From the NCBI GenBank assembly GCA_022824025.1, contig JAJEBF010000045.1, positions 1 through 64,000 on the forward strand: a stretch of DNA of 64,000 nt. Reading direction: 5' to 3'. Source of the DNA: Caldilineaceae bacterium. Its GTDB lineage: Bacteria; Chloroflexota; Anaerolineae; Caldilineales; Caldilineaceae. Numbering within the stretch: the first letter of the stretch is position 1; each line of letters begins with the position of its first letter. Made by a program: the position numbers and the translations under genes. Shown one piece after another: positions 36,735 to 45,373 of this stretch. The notes beneath the pieces were generated by a model. That model saw only the letters and a list, made by a program, of their open reading frames with translations. It was not told the origin of the DNA and ran no database searches.

Positions 36735-37181
36735 GAAAAGTCCATCCCGATCACCCCTTGTTCCCTGTGCAACGCTGCCTGCCTGACGCCTTCCCTTATC
36801 TGTTGATTTCAGAATTCTCTGAAATCGCGCCGCGCCGCAGACCCATCAAGGCAATCTGATGAGGTGTTGCCAAAGGGCTCTATCCGGCCTTGATTTGCCG
36901 GGAGAGGCGGGTCGAAAGTTTCAGCGAATACGCTCGGGCGTGGACCGGGACTCGCACCCATTTTGCCCGCTCTCCTTGCGCCTGGTGGAATTGAGGAAGC
37001 TATACGAGTTCCTCGCGGCCTTTCGCGCCCCTGCGCGGATCCAAAAAGGTGTTAAACTGTACTTCAAAGCGCTTCATGGCGCCCCTTGGATCACGAGTAG
37101 CGCTATGCTGGTCCCGTTCCCTTCACGGGTCAAGAAAACACCAGAAAGCCCATCCAAATCTGTCCAGCCCAGCCCTTGCCT
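36735..37181. other. Divergent intergenic region, no gene seen
   Basis: The 447 bases between prmA and the DMT transporter gene contain only short random-looking frames. No clear promoter pair or RNA structure was recognised. Confidence 0.4.
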
Positions 37182-38090
37182 ATGAGTCCCCGCTTAGTCT
37201 CCTATCTCAACCTGGGCCTGTGCATCCTGCTCTGGGCCTTTATCCCTGTTGCGTCGAAGAAGATTCTGACAGAACTGAATAACCTGCAGATGCTCTTCTA
37301 CAGCACAATGTTCTCCGCGGCCGCGCTTGGGGCAGTCATCCTTTTCCAACGAAAGTCTGCCACCCTGCTCAGCCTCACCTTCCGTGACTCTGCCCGCCTC
37401 TTTTGGCTCGGTTTCCTGGGAGCCTTCCTCTACTATCTGCTACTTTACGGCGCGTTCGCCCGCACCTCCGCAGCCGAGGGATTCATACTCGCATACACCT
37501 GGCCTATCCTTGTCAGCCTTCTGGCCGTCCCACTCCTGGGCGAGAAGCTGACGCCAGCCCGCCTGCTCGCAATCGCGATCAGTTTCAGCGGGGTCGTCGT
37601 AATTGTAACCCGGGGCCAAATGGTGGAGTTTCAGTTTGAAAACCTGGCGGGAAACCTGCTTGCCTTGAGTGGTGCCCTGGTCTTTGCCTCTTTCTCTGTC
37701 CTGGGCAAAAGGGCCAACTGCGATCTGACAGTCGCAGCCTTCATCTACTTCTGCGCAGCATTGCCTTGCGCCGCCATTGCCGTCGCCGCCACAGGAGGTC
37801 TGCCGTGGCCGTCGCCTGCGGTTTGGCGCTGGCTTTTCTTCAACGGCATCCTGGTCAACGGTGTAAGCTACCTGTTCTGGTTCAAGGCCCTGGAGCGCGG
37901 CGACACCTTCATCGTCTCAAATCTGCTCTATCTCACACCGGTCATCGCGCTGCCCCTGGTCAGGCTATTCCTTAACGAACCGGTGCACACGTCAGCAGTC
38001 CTGGGGCTCGTCCTGGTTATTGCCGGCATCCTCTTCCAGTCGGGCCCGAAAATAGCTGCTCGCCTCCGCCGACGTTCACAGCCCTCATAA
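37182..38090 (+). CDS. DMT superfamily (EamA) transporter
   Basis: The 302-aa protein is a ten-helix drug/metabolite exporter made of two EamA repeats. The first repeat includes LGLCILLWAFIPVASKKIL and SAAEGFILAYTWPILVSLLAVPLLGEKLTP-type blocks (landmarks near residues 6-24 and 88-117). The second ends with YLTPVIALPLVRLFLNEPV. Substrate cannot be predicted. ATG 37182 is chosen over an in-frame TTG two codons earlier. It is encoded opposite to the surrounding housekeeping genes and may be a later insertion into that cluster. Confidence 0.88.
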   Translation: MSPRLVSYLNLGLCILLWAFIPVASKKILTELNNLQMLFYSTMFSAAALGAVILFQRKSATLLSLTFRDSARLFWLGFLGAFLYYLLLYGAFARTSAAEGFILAYTWPILVSLLAVPLLGEKLTPARLLAIAISFSGVVVIVTRGQMVEFQFENLAGNLLALSGALVFASFSVLGKRANCDLTVAAFIYFCAALPCAAIAVAATGGLPWPSPAVWRWLFFNGILVNGVSYLFWFKALERGDTFIVSNLLYLTPVIALPLVRLFLNEPVHTSAVLGLVLVIAGILFQSGPKIAARLRRRSQPS

Positions 38091-38109
38091 ACAGGCCTTT
38101 CTCTCCTCA

Positions 38110-38128
38110 GATTGGCCGCCCACCAATC
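38110..38128. terminator. Short hairpin between convergent genes
   Basis: GATTGG (38110-38115) and CCAATC (38123-38128) form a six-base stem with a seven-base loop between the transporter and dnaJ stops. It is short and has no T-run, so the call is weak. Confidence 0.25.
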
Positions 38129-38141
38129 CACAAGAAACCCG

Positions 38142-39263
38142 TTACTCCGGCCTCAGTATCCTATCCAGGAGCCCCCGCCGCGGCGCGTCCACCTCGTCCC
38201 CCATGCTTTCAGCAAGCTGTCGGAAGAGCAGCTCCTGTTCCTCACTCAGATCCGTTGGTGTCACCAGCCGCACCGTGACGATCAAATCTCCACGACCGCT
38301 GCGCTGGAGTCGAGGAATCCCCAGGCCCGCCTTGCGGAAGCTCCTTCCCGTCTGCGTGCCCGCCGGAATCTCCAAACTGATTGAGTCGCCCTCCAGCGTG
38401 GGTACATCTACGGTCGCGCCGAGCGTTGCCTGCGCGATCCCGACCGGCAGCTCCAGGTGTAGATCAAACTCATCACGGACAAACACGGGGTGTTCTTCGA
38501 CGTTGATGATGACGTAGAGGTTGCCGCGCGGGCCCCCCAACATTCCGGCCTCACCCTCGCCTGCCAGCCGTATCCGGGTCCCGCTGTCAACCCCGGCAGG
38601 CACGTTGACCTTGATCTTGCGTGAAATCTGGACACGTTTGCGCCCGCTGCAGCGGCTGCAGGGTGTGGCAATCACCACCCCTTCGCCGTGGCAGGCGGGA
38701 CAGGTCGTCGCGGTAACGATCGTGCCAAAAAGCGGACTCTGCTGACGGCGCTGCACCTCGCCGCTGCCGCCGCAGGTCGAACATCTCTCAGGTGTTGTGC
38801 CCGGCTCCGCCCCGCTGCCCTGGCACTGGAGGCAGTCCTCCATGCGCGGGACTTCAATCTCCTGCTGCGTGCCAAACGCGGCGTCCTCAAAACTCAACTC
38901 GATGTCTACCCGCAGATCAGCGCCCCGACGCGGCGCCCGCCGATTGTTGCGCCCCATCCCGCCGAACCCAAAGACCTCCTCGAAGATGCTGCCCAAATCC
39001 CCGAATCCCTGGCTGAAGTCGCTGAAGCCCCCCGACCCGGCAAGACCGGAATGTCCGAAGCGGTCGTAAATCTGCCGCTTCTGTGGATCGCTCAGTACCT
39101 GGTAAGCTTCGTTGATCTCCTTGAACTTGGCTTCTGCGTCCGGCTCTTGGCTCACATCTGGGTGATACTGCTGGGCCAGCTTGCGGAAAGCCCGCTTCAA
39201 CGCGGCTTCGTCCGCGCCCTGCTCTATGCCCAGTACTTCATAGTAGTCGCGCTTTTCACTCAT
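38142..39263 (-). CDS. dnaJ: Chaperone DnaJ
   Basis: The 373-aa type I Hsp40 stimulates the DnaK ATPase. The J domain (residues 1-70) contains HPD in AQQYHPDVSQE. A Gly/Phe-rich stretch (GFSDFSQGFGDLGSIFEEVFG) follows. The zinc region has four Cys-x2-Cys repeats: CLQCQGSG, CSTCGGSG, CPACHGEG and CSRCSGRK, the last ending in Lys instead of Gly. The C-terminal peptide-binding domains end in RRGLLDRILRPE. No dnaK or grpE is adjacent. A small membrane protein gene lies four bases upstream. Confidence 0.93.
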   Translation of the reverse strand: MSEKRDYYEVLGIEQGADEAALKRAFRKLAQQYHPDVSQEPDAEAKFKEINEAYQVLSDPQKRQIYDRFGHSGLAGSGGFSDFSQGFGDLGSIFEEVFGFGGMGRNNRRAPRRGADLRVDIELSFEDAAFGTQQEIEVPRMEDCLQCQGSGAEPGTTPERCSTCGGSGEVQRRQQSPLFGTIVTATTCPACHGEGVVIATPCSRCSGRKRVQISRKIKVNVPAGVDSGTRIRLAGEGEAGMLGGPRGNLYVIINVEEHPVFVRDEFDLHLELPVGIAQATLGATVDVPTLEGDSISLEIPAGTQTGRSFRKAGLGIPRLQRSGRGDLIVTVRLVTPTDLSEEQELLFRQLAESMGDEVDAPRRGLLDRILRPE

Positions 39264-39267
39264 CTGC

Positions 39268-39459
39268 CTATTCCCACCCTATGATCCAGGCGCACAAGCC
39301 GGCCAGGCCAACGGTCACACCGATCAATGCCGCCCACTGCGTGCCGGTGAATCCCACCCCCCGGGCGCTGAAAACCAGTATCACGACAAAACCGACGGCA
39401 AGCACTGCCCAGTTCGACAAAACTGTATGGTCGGCCCAGAATCTCCGCAGGTAATCCAT
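39268..39459 (-). CDS. Small two-helix membrane protein between coaE and dnaJ
   Basis: The 63-aa protein has two hydrophobic helices (about residues 15-30 and 38-61) with a conserved-looking SARGVGFTGTQWAAL loop. It starts 16 bases after coaE and ends four bases before dnaJ, so it is part of that transcript. No function is known to me. Confidence 0.7.
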   Translation of the reverse strand: MDYLRRFWADHTVLSNWAVLAVGFVVILVFSARGVGFTGTQWAALIGVTVGLAGLCAWIIGWE

Positions 39460-39475
39460 TTCCGTTCGGATCCCC

Positions 39476-40108
39476 CTAACGCGCCAGCGTCGTAACCCGT
39501 CCCGGGTACCGTCGCTTCAAGTCATCCCAGATCGCGTCAAGCTGCGCGTGTAACTCGGCCAGACTTCCGTCGTTGTCAATCACGCGATCCGCCTGATTCA
39601 CCTTCGCCGCCTGTGGAGGCTGCAAATCGATCATCCGCCGGGCTTCGCTCTCCTCCATCTTCCGCGTCTCCAGCAGCCGCCGAAGCTGATTCCCCAAACT
39701 GGACGTCACCACCCATATCTCATCACACAAGGTTGACATCAACCCCGCTTCAAGCAGTTTGATTGCTTCCAAAACAATGACGGGGGAATCGTTCTCTGCA
39801 ATCTCTTGTTTCCCCAAATCGAAAATCTTCGGGTGGACTATCTTCTCCAATCGCCCCAAATCAAGGGGATTCGAAAACACGATCTTGCCCAACTTCCTGC
39901 GGTCTATCGTTCCATCTTCCCGCAAAATGCCTTTGCCAAACGCCCTCACCACAGCATCATATGCCGGACCACCAGGTTCGATCACGCGGTGTCCCAGCTT
40001 GTCAGCATCAATGATAAACGCGCACTTTTCGGTCAAATAGTTGAGAATCGTGCTCTTGCCTGTTGCGATGTTCCCTGTCAACCCAATGACCAGCGATCTT
40101 CGAGACAT
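39476..40108 (-). CDS. coaE: Dephospho-CoA kinase
   Basis: The 210-aa P-loop kinase phosphorylates the 3'-OH of dephospho-CoA, the last step of CoA synthesis. Walker A is GLTGNIATGKST (residues 9-20). FIIDADKLGHRVIEPGGPAY is the CoA-binding/catalytic block with the conserved DAD. PVIVLEAIKLLEAGL is the strand equivalent of the usual LDxPLLFE block, with Glu-Ala-Ile-Lys in place of the common Asp-x-Pro. VNQADRVIDNDGSLAEL is at the C-terminus. Length is normal. Confidence 0.92.
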   Translation of the reverse strand: MSRRSLVIGLTGNIATGKSTILNYLTEKCAFIIDADKLGHRVIEPGGPAYDAVVRAFGKGILREDGTIDRRKLGKIVFSNPLDLGRLEKIVHPKIFDLGKQEIAENDSPVIVLEAIKLLEAGLMSTLCDEIWVVTSSLGNQLRRLLETRKMEESEARRMIDLQPPQAAKVNQADRVIDNDGSLAELHAQLDAIWDDLKRRYPGRVTTLAR

Positions 40109-40187
40109 GTTTTGTATGGACCCTTTGCCAATGGTTGTCCCCAGCTTGCCCCATTCTAGCCGAAAGACACCTCTCCTGACAAGCCTG

Positions 40188-42320
40188 TCAGGCTGCCATC
40201 GCAGCCCATTCTTCCATCATTTTTTCCAACCGCTCGGCGATAGCCCGGTGCTCTTCCTGCAAAGCATGCAGCTTTTCAAAGTCCAGCGCCGCGCTTGCCT
40301 GAGCCATCCTTTCTTCAAGCGTGGCCAATCTTAGCTCCATCCGTGCGATCCGTTCCTCTGTCTCCGCGACGGCCTCCTCCTGCCGCTCCTCCTGCCGCCG
40401 CTGCCGGCGGGCTTCCCTTTGCCGGCCCCACTCCGCCTCGGCAACTGTCGGTTCTGCCTTTCCCTCCTCCCCCGAAATCGCGCCCTCCGGCTGCAACCGC
40501 TCAGACTGCCACTGCTTCCACGTTCCCTTGAAGACATCCAGGCGTCCAGGCATGTCCCCGGTTCCAGGCGTCACCTGCCAGATCTGTGTGGCCAAAGCCT
40601 CGATCAGCGCTCGATCATGGGTAACAAGCAATATTGTGCCGCCAAACTGACGCAACGCGTCCTGCAGAATCTCCTGGCTATCCAGGTCCAGATGGTTTGT
40701 CGGTTCGTCCAGAAGCAGAAAGTTTGCCCCTTGTAGAGTCAGCCGCGCCAGCGCAATGCGGCTGCGCTCTCCCCCTGAAAGGCTCCCAACGCTCTGATAG
40801 ACGTCATCCCCTCGGAAAAGAAACTGGCCGAGAAACGTCCGCGCTCGTTCCGTCGTAAGTCGTTTGATCTCCAGAAGCGCGTCCAGAACTGTCTGCCCTT
40901 CCTTCATAAGACCGAATCCACTACCAACGTGCCGCTGCGCAAGGTAACCCACGTCAACTGCCGCCCCCAACTCAACTCGACCGGTCAGAGGCTCAAGCTC
41001 CTCCAGAATCGTGCGCACAAATGTCGTCTTGCCGGCCCCGTTCGGCCCGATCAGAGCCGCTACCTGCCCGCGATTTAACTCCAGGTCCGGAACCTCAAGG
41101 ATAGGCGCGTCCGTGGCCCCAATGCTGCGCATCGCCCGCAGCCGTCCCTGACGGCCCGCCGGCATACCCTCTCTTCCTGCCCCTTTGACGCTGGAAGCAC
41201 TTGCCCTTGCAGGAGAAGGCCGGACTCCGCTCCCTCCCTCCCCGTTCGCTTCCAGGGATGCCGCGCTGCCGCCGTCATCTGCCGTTTCGACCGCGATGCC
41301 GCTGTAGCCAGCCACCAATTTGCGCGTGCGCATCACCATGTCGCCGCTCCGCGAGTCCGTCCGCAACGGAAGCCGGATGAACTGGTCTTTGGGCGGCGGC
41401 GGCAGCGCCTCCTCCTCCATGAACCTGTTGAGCCTCGTCTCCCGGCCCTGCGCTTCCTTGGTGCGCTGGCCGGCCTTATAGCGGCGAACAAATTCTTGGG
41501 TCTCCTTGATGAACTCCTGCTGGCGCTTATACTCCTTTCGCCAGCGAACACGGCGCTCCTCCCGCTGTAGCCGGTAATGGCTGTAGTTGCCCCGGTAAGC
41601 TTCCACCCTCCGATGCGCCAGGTCCCAGATTCGCGTGGCAACCGCATCGAGAAAATACCTGTCGTGCGATACCACGATGAGTGCCCCCTTCCAGCCGGTT
41701 AGCACGCCCTCCAACCAACCCATCGAACGGACGTCAAGATGATTGGTTGGCTCATCCAAAAGCAGCAAATCCGGCTCCTCCAGTAGCAGCCGCCCCAAAC
41801 CTGCCCGGGTCCGTTGCCCTCCGCTGAGATGGGACAACGGCGCATGCCACAGAGACTCCCCCAGACCCAGGCCGGTCAGCACATAGCGAATCCTCTGGTC
41901 AATGTCATATCCTCCCGCCTGTTCGAACGCCTCCTGCTGCCGCCCGTACTGTGCCAGTAGCTCCGCCATCTCCTCTTCACCCTGGCCCACCTCGGACATT
42001 CGCGATTCCAGCCTGCGCAGCTTCTCCCCCTCCTCCAGCAAATCGGCGAATACGCCCTTGAGGTCGTCATACAGAGTACGGTTTCCAGCCGGGGGCGGGT
42101 CCTGCGAGAGAAAGCCAATGCGTGTGCCTTGAGCGATGTGGAGCTCCCCGCCGGCGCCGGCATCAAGACGGCCCAGCGCCATGAGCAGGCTTGTCTTCCC
42201 CGCCCCGTTCTGGCCAACCAGCCCAATCCGGTCGCCAAACTCGACGCGCACGTTCACGTCCTCGAGGACGTCTAGATCACCATAGTTCTTTGAAATGTGA
42301 TTTGCGACAAGGAGGCTCAT
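40188..42320 (-). CDS. ABC-F family ATPase
   Basis: The 710-aa cytoplasmic protein has two ATPase domains and no membrane part, as in Uup/EttA/antibiotic-resistance ABC-F proteins that act on ribosomes. Domain 1: Walker A GQNGAGKTS, signature LSGGQRTRAGLGRLLLEEP, Walker B LLLLDEPTNHLD. The inter-domain linker is basic and coiled (VRWRKEYKRQQEFI). A low-complexity insert of about 45 residues with Gly/Ser/Ala follows before domain 2. Domain 2: GPNGAGKTT, LSGGERSRIALARL, LLDEPTNHLD. A C-terminal coiled coil (about residues 625-705, many Glu/Arg/Gln) resembles the Uup DNA-binding tail. ATG 42320 is chosen at MSLLVANHISK. Confidence 0.9.
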   Translation of the reverse strand: MSLLVANHISKNYGDLDVLEDVNVRVEFGDRIGLVGQNGAGKTSLLMALGRLDAGAGGELHIAQGTRIGFLSQDPPPAGNRTLYDDLKGVFADLLEEGEKLRRLESRMSEVGQGEEEMAELLAQYGRQQEAFEQAGGYDIDQRIRYVLTGLGLGESLWHAPLSHLSGGQRTRAGLGRLLLEEPDLLLLDEPTNHLDVRSMGWLEGVLTGWKGALIVVSHDRYFLDAVATRIWDLAHRRVEAYRGNYSHYRLQREERRVRWRKEYKRQQEFIKETQEFVRRYKAGQRTKEAQGRETRLNRFMEEEALPPPPKDQFIRLPLRTDSRSGDMVMRTRKLVAGYSGIAVETADDGGSAASLEANGEGGSGVRPSPARASASSVKGAGREGMPAGRQGRLRAMRSIGATDAPILEVPDLELNRGQVAALIGPNGAGKTTFVRTILEELEPLTGRVELGAAVDVGYLAQRHVGSGFGLMKEGQTVLDALLEIKRLTTERARTFLGQFLFRGDDVYQSVGSLSGGERSRIALARLTLQGANFLLLDEPTNHLDLDSQEILQDALRQFGGTILLVTHDRALIEALATQIWQVTPGTGDMPGRLDVFKGTWKQWQSERLQPEGAISGEEGKAEPTVAEAEWGRQREARRQRRQEERQEEAVAETEERIARMELRLATLEERMAQASAALDFEKLHALQEEHRAIAERLEKMMEEWAAMAA

Positions 42321-42966
42321 GCGAAGAGTCTGGCAGGTACGTAAATGCGCAAAGAAACGCCAAACCGTCTCCCCGCCCATTGCAACTCGCATTCAGTTGC
42401 GCGCAGCGGCTCGCAGTTTGGCAACTCCGCCCGATTCTACTACACTCTCGGCATCCTGTCGATCCCGCGAAGGCGCCGGCTTGAAGACCGACGGGACAGT
42501 TTCGGATCCGGTTGGCAACGTAGATTCTGCACACAAGCTGCAGTGCAGTCAGTTCTTGAAATCGCCATTTGAATCGAACTGCATTAGTCAGGTCAATCCC
42601 CCAGTAAGAGCCCAGCTCCCCCCAGTTTGCCCTGCTCACCGTTGGCCTGCCAGGCTTCGAAAGGTCGCCCTCCCGCTCAATAGGGGCGCTTCTACGGGGA
42701 TGGTCTTCTGGGCGTCCCAAACGCCTGCCATCCTCCAAATCCTACCTGTTCCCGCAAATCCCATCTGCCCGTCCCGCTTCCTACTCCTTATTCATTTCAG
42801 GACTGCACTCGCCCGCATTGGCCTCTTGACCAATCTGAGTTAAGTCCACTATAATTTTCATATCAGAATATTCGTCGCTTGCCCCTGTTGAATCCCGACC
42901 GTCTGGGAATATCCTGGGCAAGCTCTCGTTTACCTTGAGGACAACAACCGACCAAAGGAGGTCCAA
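42321..42966. other. Divergent region between the ABC-F gene and the amino-acid importer
   Basis: The 646 bases hold only short, random-looking frames. The right end has a good rightward promoter (42826-42855) and an AAAGGAGGT ribosome site just before the importer start. I saw no leader RNA structure in the roughly 110-base leader. Confidence 0.5.
42826..42855 (+). promoter_or_regulatory. Sigma-70-like promoter of the branched-chain amino-acid importer
   Basis: TTGACC at 42826-42831 and a perfect TATAAT at 42850-42855 have an 18-base spacer. Transcription would begin about 105 bases before the ATG at 42967. Confidence 0.6.
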
Positions 42967-44223
42967 ATGCCTAAGAAACTAAGAATCGCCGCTTTGTTCG
43001 CTGTCACCCTGCTTCTCCTGTCCGCCTGCGTGGCCGCGCCGCCCGCCGCCGAAACCCCCTCAGAGGAAGCCTCGATGGAGGAGGCTCCGGCCGACATGAG
43101 CGGCAAAGTCGTCATCGCCTCCGGCGGGACAATTCGTATCGGCGGCTCATTCGCGCTGACAGGCCCTATTCCTGACCCAGGCCTGAATATCCGCCACGGC
43201 GCAGAAATTGCGATTGACGACCTGAATGGCGCCGGCGGCCTCGAAGGCTTCATGTTCGAGCTTGTTGCCGAAGACGGCGCCTGCGACGGCACGCAAGGCA
43301 CAAACGTTGGAAACAAATTCGCCGCGGATGAGACAATCGTCGCCGTCACCGGCGGCACATGCTCGGGGGAAACTTTCGGCCTGGTTCCGATCCTGCAGGA
43401 AGCGCGTATCCCCTTCGTCAGTCCCAGCGCCACGAATCCCGACATTACCTCCCCGGACTGCGACGTCTGTAACCGTGTCGCCTTGAGCGACGCGCTCCAG
43501 GGGGCCACCGACGCCGACTTCGTCATGAGCGACCTCGGCTTTACCAAAGTCGCAGTCGTCCACGACAACTCTGACTATGGCAAGGGACTCGCTGAGATCT
43601 TCCAGAGCAACGTCACCGATATGGGCGGCGAAGTATCCAGCTTTGAGGGCGTCCAGGTCGGCGACACTGACTTCCGCGCCATGCTGGCAAGAGTCGGCGC
43701 CGACGGGCCGCAGGCCGTCTTCTTCGGCGGCTACTCCACTGAAGCGGGCCTGATCGCCCAGCAGATGACGGAAACGCCCGGGCTCGAAGAGACGGCGTTC
43801 ATGAGCGTGGACGGCGCTTACACGCAACAGTATCTCGAAGCAGCCGGAGACGCGGCTGAGGGCACATATGTCTCCTTCGTCGCTGGCGCCGACTCGGAAG
43901 AAATGAATGCCGATTTCGACGCCAAATACGTTGAAAAGTACGGCGTGAGCCCTGACGATCTCGGCCCTTTCCACAGCCAGAGCTACGACTCCGTCAAGCT
44001 GATCGCAGCCGCCATCATGGCTGTTGCGACCGTCGACGATAGCGGAAACCTCGTCATTGACAGGGAAGAGCTGATTTCCGCCATTCGCTCTGTCGACGCA
44101 TTTGAAGGCCTGACCGGAACGATCAAGTGCGACAGCATCGGCGAGTGCGGAGCTGGCGGCGTGCAGATCTTCCAGGTCGCGGAAGGCGCATTCGACCAGG
44201 TTTCAGGTTTCGGCATGGAGTAG
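42967..44223 (+). CDS. Branched-chain amino-acid type ABC substrate-binding lipoprotein
   Basis: The 418-aa binding protein has a signal peptide with lipobox LLLLSAC (Cys21) and an Ala/Pro/Glu-rich linker. A type I periplasmic-binding fold (Peripla_BP_6, LivJ-like) follows: IRIGGSFALTGPIPDPG, GAEIAIDDLNGAGG, VTGGTCSGETFGLVPIL, FVSPSATNPDIT, VAVVHDNSDYGKGLAE. Four cysteines in the domain could form disulfides outside the cell. A full Shine-Dalgarno precedes the ATG. It is the first gene of a five-gene importer; the ligand may be leucine-type amino acids, amides or urea. Confidence 0.92.
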   Translation: MPKKLRIAALFAVTLLLLSACVAAPPAAETPSEEASMEEAPADMSGKVVIASGGTIRIGGSFALTGPIPDPGLNIRHGAEIAIDDLNGAGGLEGFMFELVAEDGACDGTQGTNVGNKFAADETIVAVTGGTCSGETFGLVPILQEARIPFVSPSATNPDITSPDCDVCNRVALSDALQGATDADFVMSDLGFTKVAVVHDNSDYGKGLAEIFQSNVTDMGGEVSSFEGVQVGDTDFRAMLARVGADGPQAVFFGGYSTEAGLIAQQMTETPGLEETAFMSVDGAYTQQYLEAAGDAAEGTYVSFVAGADSEEMNADFDAKYVEKYGVSPDDLGPFHSQSYDSVKLIAAAIMAVATVDDSGNLVIDREELISAIRSVDAFEGLTGTIKCDSIGECGAGGVQIFQVAEGAFDQVSGFGME

Positions 44224-44238
44224 TCCTCCATTCTAACC

Positions 44239-44266
44239 GGAGAGGGAGTGGACCCACTCTCTCTCC
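44239..44266 (+). terminator. Hairpin after the binding-protein gene (attenuator)
   Basis: GGAGAGGGAGTGG (44239-44251) pairs with the CCACTCTCTCTCC arm (44254-44266); one G-U pair and a tight loop that opens to four bases. It is followed by a pyrimidine run and lies 15 bases after the binding-protein stop and before livH. It resembles in position and composition the hairpin at 13781-13824. Confidence 0.5.
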
Positions 44267-44299
44267 CTTTCCCCCCCTTCTGTTCCACGTAACCGAAAA

Positions 44300-45373
44300 A
44301 TGGCTCCCAGCAGGTTGACAGCGCAGGCGGCAGGCGTAAATGGAAAAACCGCCCTCAGATTCCTCCTGCGGGCATTCGGCGCTGCCATCCTTGTCCTCGT
44401 CATATGGCGGGTTACGACCGTCGGCCTGGCAGAAGGATACCCCGCCTCCTTCTGGATCTCCCAGGCCCTCAATGGGCTCGTTCTTGGCGGCGTCTATGCG
44501 CTGGTGGCGCTGGGCTACACGCTCGTCTACGGCATTCTCTTCATGATAAACTTTGCCCACGGCGAGGTCATGATGATTGGGGGCATCGCCGGTTTCTTCG
44601 CGCTTCAGTTCTCCCAGTCACGCGGCTGGTTAGAGGGACCATGGCCGGTTGTCGTTGTTGCCCTGCTTCTGATCATGCTCTTTGGCATGGCCGCCTCGGT
44701 CCTGATTGGGATTACATTGGAACGGCTCGCCTACCGCCCCCTGCGCCAGGCCCCCAGGTTGGTGCCCCTGATTAGCGCCATCGGCGCATCCCTGTTTCTG
44801 CAGTATTCGGTTCTCCTCATCTTCGGCGTCAGCCCGCACAGCTATCGCAAGCCTGCCCTCATTTCCGGCGGCATGAGAATGGGCGACGTATTCATTCCCT
44901 ACACGGGCGCGATTATCTTTATCACATCTATCCTCCTGATGCTGGCCCTCTATTTCATCATCCAGCGAACGAAGCTCGGCCGCGCCATGCGCGCGGTAGC
45001 CGAAGACCGCGCCACCGCATCGCTGATGGGCGTGGATGTCAATGCCGTCATCGTCATCACCTTCATGCTGGGCTCGGCCCTGGCCGGCGCGGCGGGCGTC
45101 ATGCTTGGCTTCCACAATACCGTCGTAAAGTTCAACAGCGGCTTCGTTCCCGGCCTGAAGGCCTTCACCGCCGCCGTTCTGGGCGGCATCGGCAACATCC
45201 CCGGCGCCATGTTCGGCGCGCTCATTCTCGGCTTGATCGAGGCAATTGGTCCCAGCGCGCTCGGAATCCCCACCGAGTACAAGGACGTGATCGCCTTCAC
45301 CCTCCTCGTCCTTATTCTCATTTTCCGACCTACCGGCCTGTTCGGCGAGGTCTTGAGCGAGAAGAAGGCCTGA
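44300..45373 (+). CDS. livH: Branched-chain amino-acid ABC permease, LivH type
   Basis: The 357-aa permease has about nine membrane segments and the LivH core: QALNGLVLGGVYALVALGYTLVYGIL near residues 50-75, NFAHGEVMMIGG, and the ATPase loop RTKLGRAMRAVAEDRATASLMGVDV. GALILGLIEAIGP lies near the C-terminus. The first 45 residues include an additional hydrophobic segment compared with E. coli LivH. It ends one base into the livM start (TGATG). Confidence 0.92.
   Translation: MAPSRLTAQAAGVNGKTALRFLLRAFGAAILVLVIWRVTTVGLAEGYPASFWISQALNGLVLGGVYALVALGYTLVYGILFMINFAHGEVMMIGGIAGFFALQFSQSRGWLEGPWPVVVVALLLIMLFGMAASVLIGITLERLAYRPLRQAPRLVPLISAIGASLFLQYSVLLIFGVSPHSYRKPALISGGMRMGDVFIPYTGAIIFITSILLMLALYFIIQRTKLGRAMRAVAEDRATASLMGVDVNAVIVITFMLGSALAGAAGVMLGFHNTVVKFNSGFVPGLKAFTAAVLGGIGNIPGAMFGALILGLIEAIGPSALGIPTEYKDVIAFTLLVLILIFRPTGLFGEVLSEKKA

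Noticed and set aside
43147..43974. 275-codon leftward frame opposite the binding-protein gene
   Set aside because: Antisense to a lipoprotein gene with signal peptide, promoter and Shine-Dalgarno.
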